64,000 nucleotides of DNA from Allokutzneria sp. A3M-2-11 16 (GCF_024213555.1 NZ_JANAVO010000018.1:21946-85945); one strand, 5' to 3'. Shown: positions 53,294-62,690, counted from the first letter of the stretch. A program made the numbers and translations. The notes: a model not told the origin generated them from the letters alone.

Positions 53294-54763
53294 CTACGGG
53301 GTGAGCACGCGGAACGCGTCGGCCGGATCGCGCCGGGTGAGCTTCCGGTAGCGCATCGTCGAGGCGGGCCAGGGGTTCGTCACCCGTCCCGACGCGGTCT
53401 TGTACCAGCTCTGGCAGCCCGTCGGCCACACGGTCCTGGAGATCGCCTTCTCCAGCCACCGCTGGTAGTCGCGCATCGCCTCGGGCCGGACCTCCAGCAG
53501 GCCCCCGCCGGGCAGCAGGCGCAGGCAGCTCAGCACGTACCGGACCTGGCACTCGATCATGAAGATGTTCGAGTTGTGGCCGAGGATCGTGTTCGGCCCG
53601 TGCACGAAGAAGAGGTTGGGGAACTCGGGGAGCGCCATTCCCAGGTACGCCTCCGCGCCGTCGGCCCACCGCTCGTCCAGGCTCACCCCGCCCCGGCCGC
53701 GCACGCGCATCGGCACCAGGAACTCGGTGGTGCGGAAGCCCGTCGCGTAGATGACGGCGTCGACGTCGCGGTGCTCCCCGTCCGCGGTCACGATCCCGGT
53801 CGGGGTGATCCGGGAGATGCCGTCGGTCACCAGCTCCACGTTGGCCCGGTTCAACGTCGGGTAGAAGGTGTTGTCGATCAGGATGCGCTTGCAGCCGATC
53901 GGGTAGTCCGGGGTGAGCTTCGCCCGCAGCAGCGGATCGCGGATCTGTTTGCGCAGGTGGCGCCGGGCGACCCATTCCGCGGGACGGGCCGACCAGCCCC
54001 GGGCGATGATCGGCGAGAGCGCGAGGTCCGCCGCCAGGTAGTTCAGCGCGCGGTAGATGTTCTGGGTGAACGGCAGGCGCGTGAAGGCCCACCGGGTGAC
54101 CGGGCCGAACTCGGTCCGCGGTTTGGGGACGACCCAGTTGGGCGTGCGCTGGTAGACGTCGACCCGCCTGGCCACCCGCGCGACGTGCGAGAGCAGCTGC
54201 GCGCCGCTGGAGCCGGTGCCGATCACCGCGACGTCCCGGCCGGACAGGTCGTAGTCGTGGTTCCACTTCGCGGTGTGGAAGGACTCGCCCTTGAAATCGT
54301 CGCGCCCGGGGATGTCGGGCAGCTTCGGCCGGTGCAGCTGCCCCACGGCGGAGATCACGATGTCGAAGATGTGCGTCTCGCCGCTCGTCGTGCGGACCAC
54401 CCAGCGCCCGGTGCTCTCCGAGTAGTCGGCCGACGCGATCCCGGCGCCGGTCCTCAGGTGCCCGCGCAGGTCGTAGGAGTCCGTGACGTGCTGGAGGTAG
54501 GCGAGGATCTCCCGCTGCTCGGGGTAGCGCAGCGCGACGTCCCGGTACTTCTCGAAGGAGAAGGAGTACAGGTGCGACGGGACGTCGCAGCCGCACCCGG
54601 GATAGGTGTTGTCCCGCCAGATGCCGCCGACGTCGCCCTCCTTCTCGAAGATCGTGAAGGAGTCGATCCCGGCTCGCTTGAGCTCGGCGGCCATGCACAG
54701 CCCACCGAAACCGGCGCCCATGATGGCGATCGCCGGAAAACGGGAAACAGAACGTGCTTTCAT
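53294..54763 (-). CDS. Flavin-containing (Baeyer-Villiger-type) monooxygenase
   Basis: 489 residues. Two Rossmann motifs, MGAGFGGLCMA near the N-terminus and GTGSSGAQ in the middle, flank the Baeyer-Villiger fingerprint FKGESFHTAKW; IYATGFRTTEF is the late FAD/NADP segment. It inserts oxygen next to a ketone or oxidises heteroatoms using NADPH. It is upstream of the isonitrile operon on the same strand but separated by 148 bp holding a hairpin and a promoter, so membership of the pathway is possible, not shown. Confidence 0.86.
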   Translation of the reverse strand: MKARSVSRFPAIAIMGAGFGGLCMAAELKRAGIDSFTIFEKEGDVGGIWRDNTYPGCGCDVPSHLYSFSFEKYRDVALRYPEQREILAYLQHVTDSYDLRGHLRTGAGIASADYSESTGRWVVRTTSGETHIFDIVISAVGQLHRPKLPDIPGRDDFKGESFHTAKWNHDYDLSGRDVAVIGTGSSGAQLLSHVARVARRVDVYQRTPNWVVPKPRTEFGPVTRWAFTRLPFTQNIYRALNYLAADLALSPIIARGWSARPAEWVARRHLRKQIRDPLLRAKLTPDYPIGCKRILIDNTFYPTLNRANVELVTDGISRITPTGIVTADGEHRDVDAVIYATGFRTTEFLVPMRVRGRGGVSLDERWADGAEAYLGMALPEFPNLFFVHGPNTILGHNSNIFMIECQVRYVLSCLRLLPGGGLLEVRPEAMRDYQRWLEKAISRTVWPTGCQSWYKTASGRVTNPWPASTMRYRKLTRRDPADAFRVLTP

Positions 54764-55007
54764 GGCGGCGGACCGTAGTTCCGAGGAATGAAATCCCGAT
54801 GAAATCGACCAGGGCCGCCCAGGCTGCGCCGTCAACTGTCCGGGCGTTCGGTCGAACGTCATCGGAGCGGCAGTTTCCCTTGCGCCCCAAGCACATCCGT
54901 TCGACCGTTCGACGCGCGCAGTCGACCTCCTTTCGCATGTGGCCACTGAGCGCGAGCGGCTGCGACTCTTCCGCTTCCCCTGCGACGCAACGGATGGGAA
55001 GAGTCCT

Positions 55008-55712
55008 ATGCGCAGAACCATCTCCGCCGTACTGGGCGCGTGCGCCCTCACCTTCGCCCTGACCGGGACCGCGGCGAGCGACGTCCGGCCGACGATCATC
55101 GGCGGTCACGACGCCACCGAGACCTACTCGTTCATGGTGTGGTTGAGCAACAACTGCGGGGGCAGCCTGGTCGCCCCGCAGTGGATCGTCACGGCCACCC
55201 ACTGCGGCAACGCCGCGCAGGGCCGGATCGGCTCCATCAACAAGAACTCCGGCGGCGAGATCGGCCGGATCGACCGCCGGATCGTCAAGCCGGGCAGCGA
55301 CCTCACCCTGATGCGGCTCGCCCAGCCCGCGCGCTCGACCCCGGTCCGGATGGCGCAGGTCAACCCCGCGCCCGGCAGCCCGATCCGGCAGATCGGCTGG
55401 GGCTGCACCAGCCACCCCGGCTGCACCCGGCCGGTCATCCTCCAGGAGATGGACCGCACCGTCCTGCCCAGCGGCCGGTGCGCCCCGGGCGGCGGCTCCC
55501 CCACCGACGTCTGCATCTCCGGCGACCGGCAGCACTCGGGGTGCTACGGCGACTCCGGCGGCCCCGCCATCGTCGGCACCCGCGGCGACTGGACCCTGGT
55601 CGGCGCCACCCGCGGTCCTGGCGACAACGTCCAGGCCGGGTGCGGCACCATCGGCCTCTACACCGGCATCGCCGCGAACCTCCCCTGGATCCACCAGCAC
55701 ATCACCCGCTAG
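55008..55712 (+). CDS. Secreted trypsin-like serine protease (S1)
   Basis: 234 residues. A signal peptide (about 1-24, MRRTISAVLGACALTFALTG) is followed by a very short propeptide and the activation site IIGG at 30-33. Catalytic triad: His65 in TATHCG, Asp98 in GSDLTLMR, Ser183 in GDSGGP. The residue six before the catalytic Ser is Ser177, giving no clear trypsin S1 aspartate, so specificity is open. ATG at 55008 with GGGAAGAG upstream. Confidence 0.88.
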   Translation: MRRTISAVLGACALTFALTGTAASDVRPTIIGGHDATETYSFMVWLSNNCGGSLVAPQWIVTATHCGNAAQGRIGSINKNSGGEIGRIDRRIVKPGSDLTLMRLAQPARSTPVRMAQVNPAPGSPIRQIGWGCTSHPGCTRPVILQEMDRTVLPSGRCAPGGGSPTDVCISGDRQHSGCYGDSGGPAIVGTRGDWTLVGATRGPGDNVQAGCGTIGLYTGIAANLPWIHQHITR

Positions 55713-55727
55713 CCCCGCTATCCCCCG

Positions 55728-55893
55728 CCCTCATCCCGCGCTGAGGCCGCCAAGATCTTCCGTTTCGTACTCTTGCCGGGATTTGGGAGCGCTCCCTTTC
55801 CCGCTATGAGTACGAAACGGGAGATCTCTAGGTTGAGGCCGCCTCACGTTGAGCACGAGGGCGGGTGGGATGCATGGGCCACAGTTTACGTGG
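55728..55893 (-). repeat. Dispersed palindromic element, copy G (full length)
   Basis: 166 bp in minus-strand orientation. Starts (minus strand) CCACGTAAACTGTGGCCC, hairpin arms at 55759-55772 and 55808-55821 around GGAGCGCTCC, flanked by AGATCT on both sides, and ends CCTCAGCGCGGGATGAGG. It lies 15 bp after the protease stop codon; the 302-bp gap to the next gene holds only copies G and H. Confidence 0.93.
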
Positions 55894-55940
55894 TGCGCGG
55901 GGCGCGTGAATGGCTTGCTCCACGCCTCCGCTGACCCGCT

Positions 55941-56003
55941 TCCGTTTCGTACTCATAGCGGTTTCTTGGGGCGCTCCTGAGCCCGTTATGAGTACGAAAC
56001 GGG
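55941..56003. repeat. Dispersed hairpin repeat, copy H (solo core)
   Basis: Arms CCGTTTCGTACTC (55942-55954) and GAGTACGAAACGGG (55990-56003), with GGGCGCTCC in the centre and CTT/AAG extending the stem. It ends 11 bp before the stop of the next minus-strand gene. Confidence 0.92.
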
Positions 56004-56014
56004 AAGCTCGCGGG

Positions 56015-56329
56015 CTAACCGGGCACGTGCGCGTCCCGCCAGGCCCGCACGACGTCCCCGTTCTCGGTGAGGTCGTAGGGCGCCGAGGCGTCGAGCTCGG
56101 CGAAGACGATGACCTTGCCGGTCGTCGGGTCCACGCTGAACTCGAACCACTCGGGGGCCGGGCAGAACTCGTCCGGCGCCTCCGGGTTGTGCGCGAGGGG
56201 GTAACCGGCGAACACCAGCTCCTCGAACAGGCTCCCGGCGGGCCACTGCCGCACCGTCTGCCCGTCCCAGGTCTGCTGCGTCACCTCGCCGACGGTCACC
56301 AGGAAGTGCTCCCACACCAGATGGTCCAC
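56015..56329 (-). CDS. Hypothetical small protein
   Basis: 104 residues, acidic and Trp-rich (WEHFLVTVGE, TTGKVIVFAELDASAP). No signal peptide or known motif. GTG start at 56329. The codon pattern looks like a real gene but no family was recognised. Its stop lies next to repeat copy H. Confidence 0.6.
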   Translation of the reverse strand: MDHLVWEHFLVTVGEVTQQTWDGQTVRQWPAGSLFEELVFAGYPLAHNPEAPDEFCPAPEWFEFSVDPTTGKVIVFAELDASAPYDLTENGDVVRAWRDAHVPG

Positions 56330-56453
56330 CCCCGCATTATCCCCACCCCACCGGCCGGGACGCGAAACGTGCTCGCTCGATCGTCCTGAGACCGAACCGT
56401 GGCCCGGTCACGACCCCCGGCCCGCATGCTGGTCGTGGCCGGAAGGGGTGGGG

Positions 56454-57299
56454 ATGACGATCGGGCTGAACGGCATGCGGCAGCGGGTGGGGGCGAGCCT
56501 CTTCGAGCGCGTGGCGGGCCCGGACGGCGCGGCCAACCGCGACCGCATCGACACCACCCCGGGCCCGAGGTGGTTCGCCGAGGGCAGCGCGATCCGGCGG
56601 GTGCACTCCGACGCGTCGATGTTCGTCGGCGGCCTGCGCGCGCTGCTGTTGCAGTCGCTGCACCCGCTGGCGATGGCCGCGGTCGCCGGGCACTCCGGCT
56701 ACCGCTCCGACCCGTGGGGCCGGTTGCAGCGCACCAGCACCTTCCTGGCGATGACGACCTTCGGCACCGCCCAGCACGCGGAGGAGGCGATCGCCCACGT
56801 CCGCGCGGTGCACGAGCGCATCCGCGGCACCGCGCCGGACGGTCGCGCGTACCGGGCCGCCGATCCGCACCTGCTCGGCTGGGTGCACGCGGCGGAGATC
56901 GACAGCTTCCTCCGCTGCTACCAGCGCTACGGCCCGAAACCGCTCAGCTCCAAGGAATGCGACTCCTACGTGGCCGACACCGCGCGGATCGCCGAGGGGC
57001 TCGGCGTGCTCGGTCCGCCACGCTCCCGCGCGGACCTGGCTGCCGTGCTCGACGCGTACCGCCCCGAGCTGCGCGGCACCGCGCAGGCTCGGGACACCGC
57101 TCGATTCCTCCTCTTCAAGCCACCACTACCGCTGCTGGCCCGAGCGCCTTACACCGCACTGGCTTCGGCCGCCGTCGCCGCGCTGCCGCCGTGGAGCCGG
57201 TGGCCGCTGCGCCTGCCGTACTTCCCGCCCGTCGAACGCACCGCGGTGCAGCTCGCCGGGCACGGCATCGTCGGCCTCCTCCGCTGGGCCATGGCCTAA
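56454..57299 (+). CDS. MpaB-like oxygenase (DUF2236)
   Basis: 281 residues. HPLAMAAVAGHSGYRSDPWG, then FGTAQHAEEAI and LGWVHAAEIDSFL, are the histidine-containing segments of the MpaB/Lcp-type heme oxygenase family (DUF2236), which includes fungal mycophenolate MpaB and rubber-cleaving Lcp. ATG at 56454, five bases after GGAAGGGG; a GTG two codons earlier is less likely. Substrate unknown. Confidence 0.82.
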   Translation: MTIGLNGMRQRVGASLFERVAGPDGAANRDRIDTTPGPRWFAEGSAIRRVHSDASMFVGGLRALLLQSLHPLAMAAVAGHSGYRSDPWGRLQRTSTFLAMTTFGTAQHAEEAIAHVRAVHERIRGTAPDGRAYRAADPHLLGWVHAAEIDSFLRCYQRYGPKPLSSKECDSYVADTARIAEGLGVLGPPRSRADLAAVLDAYRPELRGTAQARDTARFLLFKPPLPLLARAPYTALASAAVAALPPWSRWPLRLPYFPPVERTAVQLAGHGIVGLLRWAMA

Positions 57300-59167
57300 C
57301 GGCACTCGTAGAGCACGCTCGTCGTTCCGCCGTACTCCTCACGAGGCACGACCGTGCAGTTGTCGCGCACCCACGTCATGCGCTTGCTGGCTTCGCCACC
57401 GCGCCCCGTCAGCTCGCCGATGTTCATCCGTCCGGCCAGGACGTAGCGCAGCTCACCGCGTTTCACCCAGCCCGCCAGCTCGTCGGTCGTCGGCGCCGGG
57501 TCCGCGCCCATGAAGCCGCCGAAACCGATCACCACCCGGCCGCTGTTGAGCACGAAGTTCGACGCCATGATCGCGCCGCCGTCCACCGCCAGCGTGATCC
57601 GAGCGCCGCCGGATCGCGCGGTCGCGTGGTCCAGCACCTTCCGCTGCTCATCGGAGAGGTAGCCCTTGTTCGTCCAGTTGCCCCCGGCCATCTCCGCCAT
57701 CTGCGGCGGCATCATCTCCACGAGCTCCACACTGGAGTCAGGACCGGCCGTCGGCAGGCTGGCGTTCGCCGGTGGCGGCCCGAAAGCGGAGGAGACCGAC
57801 CACACCGCCGGTGTGAACAGCATCGCCGCCACCCCGACGAGCGCGGCCACCCGTACGTTCACCCAGAACGCGGCGATCGCCAGCACGGCGAGCACGATCA
57901 CCACCGGACCGACCCACCCGTTCCACTCCGGGCTGCGGTACACGACCACGAGCGCCCACCCCGCGGTGAGCACCGCCAGACCCTGCACCCCGAAGCGAAC
58001 GCGTTGCGCCGCAACGACTCCCGCGCCGATCAGGGCGGCGATCGCCGGGGCCAGCGCCGTGGTGTAGTAGGAGTGGAAGATGCCTCCGGCGAAGCTGAAG
58101 ACGAGGCCGTTGACCAGCAGCCAGCCGCCCCAGAGCACCCAGCCCGCGCGCTGGTGCGCCGGGACGTCCGCGTTCCGCCTGCCCGCCAGCACGACGCCGA
58201 CGAGGATGACCAGCGCGGCCGGGAGCAGCCAGCTGATCTGGCCGCCCATCGCCTCGTTGAACATGCGGCCGGGACCGGGATCGCCGCCCATCATGACGTT
58301 GCGCATCACCCGCGACATGCCCTGGCCGCCGGGGAAACCCGCCGGGACGTCCCCCGGCATGCCGCCGGGTCCGCCGCCGCCCATGCCCAGGATGCGGGCG
58401 AGCCCGTTGTAGCCGATCACCAGGTCGAAGGCGGTGCCGTTGGTGCTGCCGCCGATGTAGGGCCTGCGGCCCGGCCACAGGTCGACCAGCGCGACCCACC
58501 ACAGCGAGCTCACCAGCAGCACACCGCCCGCGGCCAGCGTGTCGGTGATCCGCCGCCGCCACGCCGCCGTCGAGCCGACCAGGTAGGCCGCGACCAGCGC
58601 GGGGGCGACGATCCACGCCGCGAGCATCTTCGTGTTGAACCCGCAGCCGACCAGGAAGGCGGCCAGCAGCAGCCACCGCGTCGCCGATCCGGCGCCGATC
58701 TCCGGCTGGATCGACCGCGTGACGGCGTAGGCGGCTGCGACCAGGAACAGCACCAGGAGCGTGTCCGGGTTGTTGTCCCGGTTGATCACCACGGTGATCG
58801 GCGTCAGCGCGAGCACGAGCGCGGCCAGCAGCGCGGCGTTCTCCCCCGCCCACATCCGCACGGTCCGGTGCAGCAGGTACACCGCCGCGACGCCGAAGAC
58901 CGCCTGGGGCAGCAGCACCGCCCACCCGTGGAACCCGAAGATCCACGTGGAGACCACCTGCGGCCACAGCGCGAACGGCGGCTTGTCGACGGTGACCACG
59001 CCCGCCTGGTCGAAGGCGCCGAAGAGGAAGTTGACGAAGCCGCTGGACATCGACCGCGCCGCGGCGGTGTAGTAGCTGTTCCCCCAACCCCATGCCCAGA
59101 TGCCCCACGCGTAGAGCACCGCGGCGAGTGCGAGGATCGCGGCCAGCGCCCATTTGGGCCTACTCAT
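57296..59167 (-). CDS. GT39/ArnT-like polyprenyl-phosphate-sugar glycosyltransferase
   Basis: 623 residues. About 11-13 helices in the first 470 residues with the family loop FDQAGVVTVDKPPFALWPQ and INRDNNPDT; a Gly/Met-rich loop around 260-300 and a soluble C-terminal domain (about 490-623) are typical of YkcB-like bacterial members. It should transfer a sugar from a polyprenyl phosphate to a cell-surface acceptor. ATG overlaps the stop of the GT2-GtrA gene (ATGA), the partner that makes the lipid-linked sugar. Confidence 0.86.
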   Translation of the reverse strand: MSRPKWALAAILALAAVLYAWGIWAWGWGNSYYTAAARSMSSGFVNFLFGAFDQAGVVTVDKPPFALWPQVVSTWIFGFHGWAVLLPQAVFGVAAVYLLHRTVRMWAGENAALLAALVLALTPITVVINRDNNPDTLLVLFLVAAAYAVTRSIQPEIGAGSATRWLLLAAFLVGCGFNTKMLAAWIVAPALVAAYLVGSTAAWRRRITDTLAAGGVLLVSSLWWVALVDLWPGRRPYIGGSTNGTAFDLVIGYNGLARILGMGGGGPGGMPGDVPAGFPGGQGMSRVMRNVMMGGDPGPGRMFNEAMGGQISWLLPAALVILVGVVLAGRRNADVPAHQRAGWVLWGGWLLVNGLVFSFAGGIFHSYYTTALAPAIAALIGAGVVAAQRVRFGVQGLAVLTAGWALVVVYRSPEWNGWVGPVVIVLAVLAIAAFWVNVRVAALVGVAAMLFTPAVWSVSSAFGPPPANASLPTAGPDSSVELVEMMPPQMAEMAGGNWTNKGYLSDEQRKVLDHATARSGGARITLAVDGGAIMASNFVLNSGRVVIGFGGFMGADPAPTTDELAGWVKRGELRYVLAGRMNIGELTGRGGEASKRMTWVRDNCTVVPREEYGGTTSVLYECR

Positions 59168-60423
59168 CGAGCGATGTCCTTTCCACGGCCGGGCCGGAAG
59201 ACCCAGTTCCGGTAGAGCACGAACCGCAGCAGGGTCGCCGCGGCGTTGGCGAGGCAGAGCACGACCAGTTCGACGGTGGTGCCACTGCCGATGGCGGAGT
59301 TCTCCAGCAGCCACAACGAACCCGAGGTGAGCCCGAGCCCGAGCGCGAAGACGATCAGGCCCTCGAACTGCGAGCGCATCCGCCCCTCCGGCCCGCGCAA
59401 GCCGAAGGTGAACAACCTGTTCGCGGCGGTGTTGCCGACCGCGCAGGTGAGCAGTGCCAAGGCATTCGCGGAGAAGGCTCCCATCATCGGCCGCAGCAGG
59501 GCATAGAGGATCAGATAGGCCAATGTGGACACCACGCCGATGGCGGCGAAGCGCAGCAGCTGCGCGCTCATCCCCTTCGGCACCCCGGGATGCTCGTCGG
59601 CGAGCGCGGAGCGCAGCGTCGTCGGCAGCTGGGCCCGCATCGTCGCGGAGGCCAGCGTCCTGGTGAGCCTGGCGACGCCGCGCAGGTCGGCGATGGCCGT
59701 GGCGAGGACGTCGACCGTGCTGTCCGGATCGTCCACCCAGTCCACCGGCACCTCGTGGATGCGCAGCCCCGAACGTTCGGCGAGGACCAACAGTTCGGTG
59801 TCGAAGAACCAGCCGGTGTCCTCCACCAACGGCAGCAGGCGCTCGGCGACGTCCTTGCGAATGGCCTTGAACCCGCACTGCGCATCGGAGAACCGCGCGC
59901 GCAGGGTGCCGCGCAGGATCAGGTTGTAGCAACGGGAGATGAACTCGCGCTTCGGTCCGCGCACCACCCGCGCGCCCCGTGCGAGGCGGGAGCCGATGGC
60001 CACGTCGGAGTGCCCGGACACCAGCGGCGCGATCAACGGCAACAACGCGGCGAGGTCGGTGGACAGGTCGACGTCCATGTACGCCAGCACTTCCGCGTCG
60101 CTGGTCGTCCACGCAGCGTTGAGCGCCCGCCCGCGTCCCTTGGCGTCCAGCCGCACCGCGCTGACCCCGGTCAGCTCGCCGACCAGTTCCCCGGCGATCT
60201 CCCAGGTGCGGTCGGTGCTGGCGTTGTCGGCGACGGTGATCCGCCACCCGAACGGGAACGCCCCGGACTCGGCGAGGAAGGCGTGCAGCCTGCGCACGCT
60301 CGGGCCGAGGTCCTGTTCCTCGTTGTAGACGGGGACGACGATGTCGACGGTGGGCCGGGGCGCGGTGATCACCGGGCCGAGGCGTTCGGCGATCTCCCCG
60401 GTCGGGGCCTTGGTGGACTCCAT
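59164..60423 (-). CDS. GT2 polyprenyl-phosphate glycosyltransferase fused to a GtrA domain
   Basis: 419 residues. The N-terminal GT2 domain (about 20-265) has VDIVVPVYNEEQDL, the metal-binding YMDVDLSTD, and DAQCGFKAI of the dolichyl-phosphate-glucose synthase type. The C-terminal GtrA domain (about 285-410) has four helices (LLRFAAIGVVSTLAYLILYA, GNTAANRLFTF) and probably flips the lipid-sugar. It lies 24 bp after the histidine kinase gene and is coupled to the GT39 gene. Confidence 0.88.
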   Translation of the reverse strand: MESTKAPTGEIAERLGPVITAPRPTVDIVVPVYNEEQDLGPSVRRLHAFLAESGAFPFGWRITVADNASTDRTWEIAGELVGELTGVSAVRLDAKGRGRALNAAWTTSDAEVLAYMDVDLSTDLAALLPLIAPLVSGHSDVAIGSRLARGARVVRGPKREFISRCYNLILRGTLRARFSDAQCGFKAIRKDVAERLLPLVEDTGWFFDTELLVLAERSGLRIHEVPVDWVDDPDSTVDVLATAIADLRGVARLTRTLASATMRAQLPTTLRSALADEHPGVPKGMSAQLLRFAAIGVVSTLAYLILYALLRPMMGAFSANALALLTCAVGNTAANRLFTFGLRGPEGRMRSQFEGLIVFALGLGLTSGSLWLLENSAIGSGTTVELVVLCLANAAATLLRFVLYRNWVFRPGRGKDIAR

Positions 60424-60447
60424 GATCGATACGGTCGCGGTCGATCT

Positions 60448-61866
60448 TCAACCGTTGCTGGGCCGAGTCTGGGAGGAGCCTGGGAATCGGGTTTCACCGG
60501 AAAGCACCAAGCGGAATGTCGCTCCACCATCCGGGGTGTCTACCACGCTGATCTTCCCGCCGTGCGCGCGCACCACGGCCGCCGCGATGGACAGTCCGAG
60601 CCCGGCCCCGCCGCTGTCGCGCTCCCGTCCCGCCGCGACCCGGAAGAACCGGTCGAACACCCGCTCGTGGTACTCGGCGGGGATGCCGGGGCCGTGGTCG
60701 ACGACGTCGATCGTGATCTCCCCGCCCACCTTGGTCAGCACCACCTCGACCGGTGTGCCCGGTGGCGTGTGCTTGACGGCGTTGCGCAGCAGGTTCGCCA
60801 ACACCTGGCGCAGCTGGTCGGCGTCAGCGAAGACGAGGACCGGCTCGTCCCCCGGTCCGGTGATGACCCGGCCCGGCTCGTGCGCGCCCGCGTCCAGCAC
60901 CGCGTCCCGGCACAGCGCGGCCACGTCGACCTCCGCGCGCCGCGGCGGCCTCCCTTCGTCGAGCCGGGCGAGCACCAGCAGGTCTTCCACCAGCCGCGCC
61001 ATCCGCGAGGACTCGTCCTCGATCCGCCGCATCACCGTGTGCAGGTCGTCCGGGTCGTCGGCGGCTCCGCGGTGGAACATCTGCGCGTAGCCGAGGATCG
61101 AGGTCAGCGGTGTGCGCAGTTCGTGGCTGGCGTCGGCGACGAAGGTCCGCAGCCGCTGTTCGGACCGGGACCGCTGGTCGAGCGCGTCCTCGATGCGGCC
61201 GAGCATGGTGTTCAGCGCGAGGCCGAGCCTGCCCACCTCGGTGGTCTTGTCGACGTAGGCGACGCGCCGGTGGAACTCGCCGGAGGCGATGGCGGTCGCG
61301 GTCGCCTCCATCTCGTCCAACGGCCGCAATCCCATGCGCACCAACGACAACGCGAACGCCAGCAGTGCCAGCAGCACGCCCGCGGTGATCACCACGACGA
61401 GCACGAACAGCCGGTCCAGCGTCGCGTCCACGTCGGTCAGCGGGATCGCGACGTACAGCGTGCCCTGCTGCGGGCTGAACGCGGAGTAGGCCGCGAGCCG
61501 GTACCGCACCCCCGCGTGGCCTTCCACGGATTTCGGCGAGCCGATCTCCGGCAGGTCGTCGAGCACCGGCCGGTCCGCCGGTGACGTCCCGGCCCCCAGC
61601 CTGGTCTCCGGCCCGAACCGCCCGTCCGGCCCGCGCACCACGCCGAAGATGTTGACCAGGGAGTGCCGGATCTCCTGCGGTGGTTCCTTGATCTGTTCCC
61701 CGGCGAGCTTGGCGCCGAGCGGCACCCGGACCAGGTCCAGCTGTTCGTCGGTGCGCTGCAACAGGAAGGAGCGCATCGAGGTGAAGATCAGCGTCGCGAC
61801 GGAGGTCATGGCGACGGCGGAGAGGACCACCATCACCAGCAGCATCCTGCGGCGCAGCCCGGTCAT
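60448..61866 (-). CDS. Two-component sensor histidine kinase
   Basis: 472 residues. Membrane helices at about 8-30 and 152-175 enclose an extracytoplasmic sensor region; a HAMP linker follows (about 176-230), the H box DASHELRTPL with His248, N box NLLRNAVKHT, and G boxes DHGPGIP and GGAGLGLSI. It phosphorylates the response regulator encoded just upstream. The 28-bp gap between the two genes carries a short TCACCGTG tandem repeat. Likely tunes the downstream glycosylation genes to an envelope signal. Confidence 0.9.
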   Translation of the reverse strand: MTGLRRRMLLVMVVLSAVAMTSVATLIFTSMRSFLLQRTDEQLDLVRVPLGAKLAGEQIKEPPQEIRHSLVNIFGVVRGPDGRFGPETRLGAGTSPADRPVLDDLPEIGSPKSVEGHAGVRYRLAAYSAFSPQQGTLYVAIPLTDVDATLDRLFVLVVVITAGVLLALLAFALSLVRMGLRPLDEMEATATAIASGEFHRRVAYVDKTTEVGRLGLALNTMLGRIEDALDQRSRSEQRLRTFVADASHELRTPLTSILGYAQMFHRGAADDPDDLHTVMRRIEDESSRMARLVEDLLVLARLDEGRPPRRAEVDVAALCRDAVLDAGAHEPGRVITGPGDEPVLVFADADQLRQVLANLLRNAVKHTPPGTPVEVVLTKVGGEITIDVVDHGPGIPAEYHERVFDRFFRVAAGRERDSGGAGLGLSIAAAVVRAHGGKISVVDTPDGGATFRLVLSGETRFPGSSQTRPSNG

Positions 61867-61894
61867 CGGCTCACCACGTCACCGTGTCACCGTG

Positions 61895-62590
61895 TCACCG
61901 GGGTAGCCGCATCACGTAGCCGACGCCCCGCACCGTGTGGATCAGCCGTGGCCCGTCGTCGAGCTTGCGCCGCAGGTAGGACACGTAGGTTTCGAGGTTC
62001 CCGGCTTCCCCCGCGAACGCCTGCCCCCACACGTGGTCGAGGAGTTGCTGACGGGTGAGCACGACCCGCGCGTTCACGACGAAGTAGTGCAGCAACCGGT
62101 ATTCGGTGTCGGTCAGTTCGATGAACCGCCCCGCCCGGTGCACTTCGCGGGTACGCGGGTCGATCTCCACGTCCGCGAACACCAGCCGCTCCGCCCCGCG
62201 CCCCGCCCCGGTCCGCCGCAGCACCGCGCGCACCCTGGCGACCAGCTCCCCCACGGAGAAGGGCTTCGTGAGGTAGTCGTCCCCGCCGAGCGTCAGCCCT
62301 CGGATCTTGTCCTCGTCGGAGTCGCGTGCGGTCAGGAACAGCACCGGCACCCCGCCCTGCCGCGCGTGCAGCTTCGGTGCCAACGAGAACCCGTCGCCGT
62401 CCGGCAACATCACGTCCAGCACCACCACGTGCGGTGTGAACCGGTCCGCCACGTTCAGCGCCTCCGCGACGCTCGCCGCGCACACCACGTCGAATCCCTC
62501 GTACCGCAAGGCCATCGACACGAGTTCAGTGATCGCCTGTTCGTCGTCAACAACAAGGACCCTGGTGCTAGGCCGCGCTGTTCCGATCAT
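61895..62590 (-). CDS. OmpR-family response regulator
   Basis: 231 residues. Receiver domain with VLVVDDEQAI (Asp15, Asp16), phosphoacceptor Asp59 in VVLDVMLPDGDG, and TKPF lysine; C-terminal winged helix with LTDTEYRLLHYFV and YVSYLRRKL, IHTVRGVGYVMR. First gene of a four-gene unit with the kinase and two glycosyltransferases. Start ATG at 62590, with AGGATGG upstream; the longer frame adds residues before the receiver that look non-native. Confidence 0.9.
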   Translation of the reverse strand: MIGTARPSTRVLVVDDEQAITELVSMALRYEGFDVVCAASVAEALNVADRFTPHVVVLDVMLPDGDGFSLAPKLHARQGGVPVLFLTARDSDEDKIRGLTLGGDDYLTKPFSVGELVARVRAVLRRTGAGRGAERLVFADVEIDPRTREVHRAGRFIELTDTEYRLLHYFVVNARVVLTRQQLLDHVWGQAFAGEAGNLETYVSYLRRKLDDGPRLIHTVRGVGYVMRLPR

Positions 62591-62690
62591 GGTGCGCCAT
62601 CCTGCCGGTCGTTGCTGGGAGAACGCTGGGAGCCCGCTGAGCAGCGCGGAACCCCGGTTCACCCCTGAGGATTTCCGGAACTCTTCCGAT

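Noticed and set aside
53294..54763. Baeyer-Villiger-type monooxygenase as a certain member of the isonitrile operon
   Set aside because: It is on the same strand, but a 148-bp gap with a hairpin and its own promoter candidate for the operon separates it. Kept as a separate gene.
8851..56003. Repeated GAGTACGAAACGGG arms as a CRISPR array
   Set aside because: Copies are kilobases apart or in isolated pairs, each an inverted pair rather than a direct repeat with regular spacers, and no cas genes are present.
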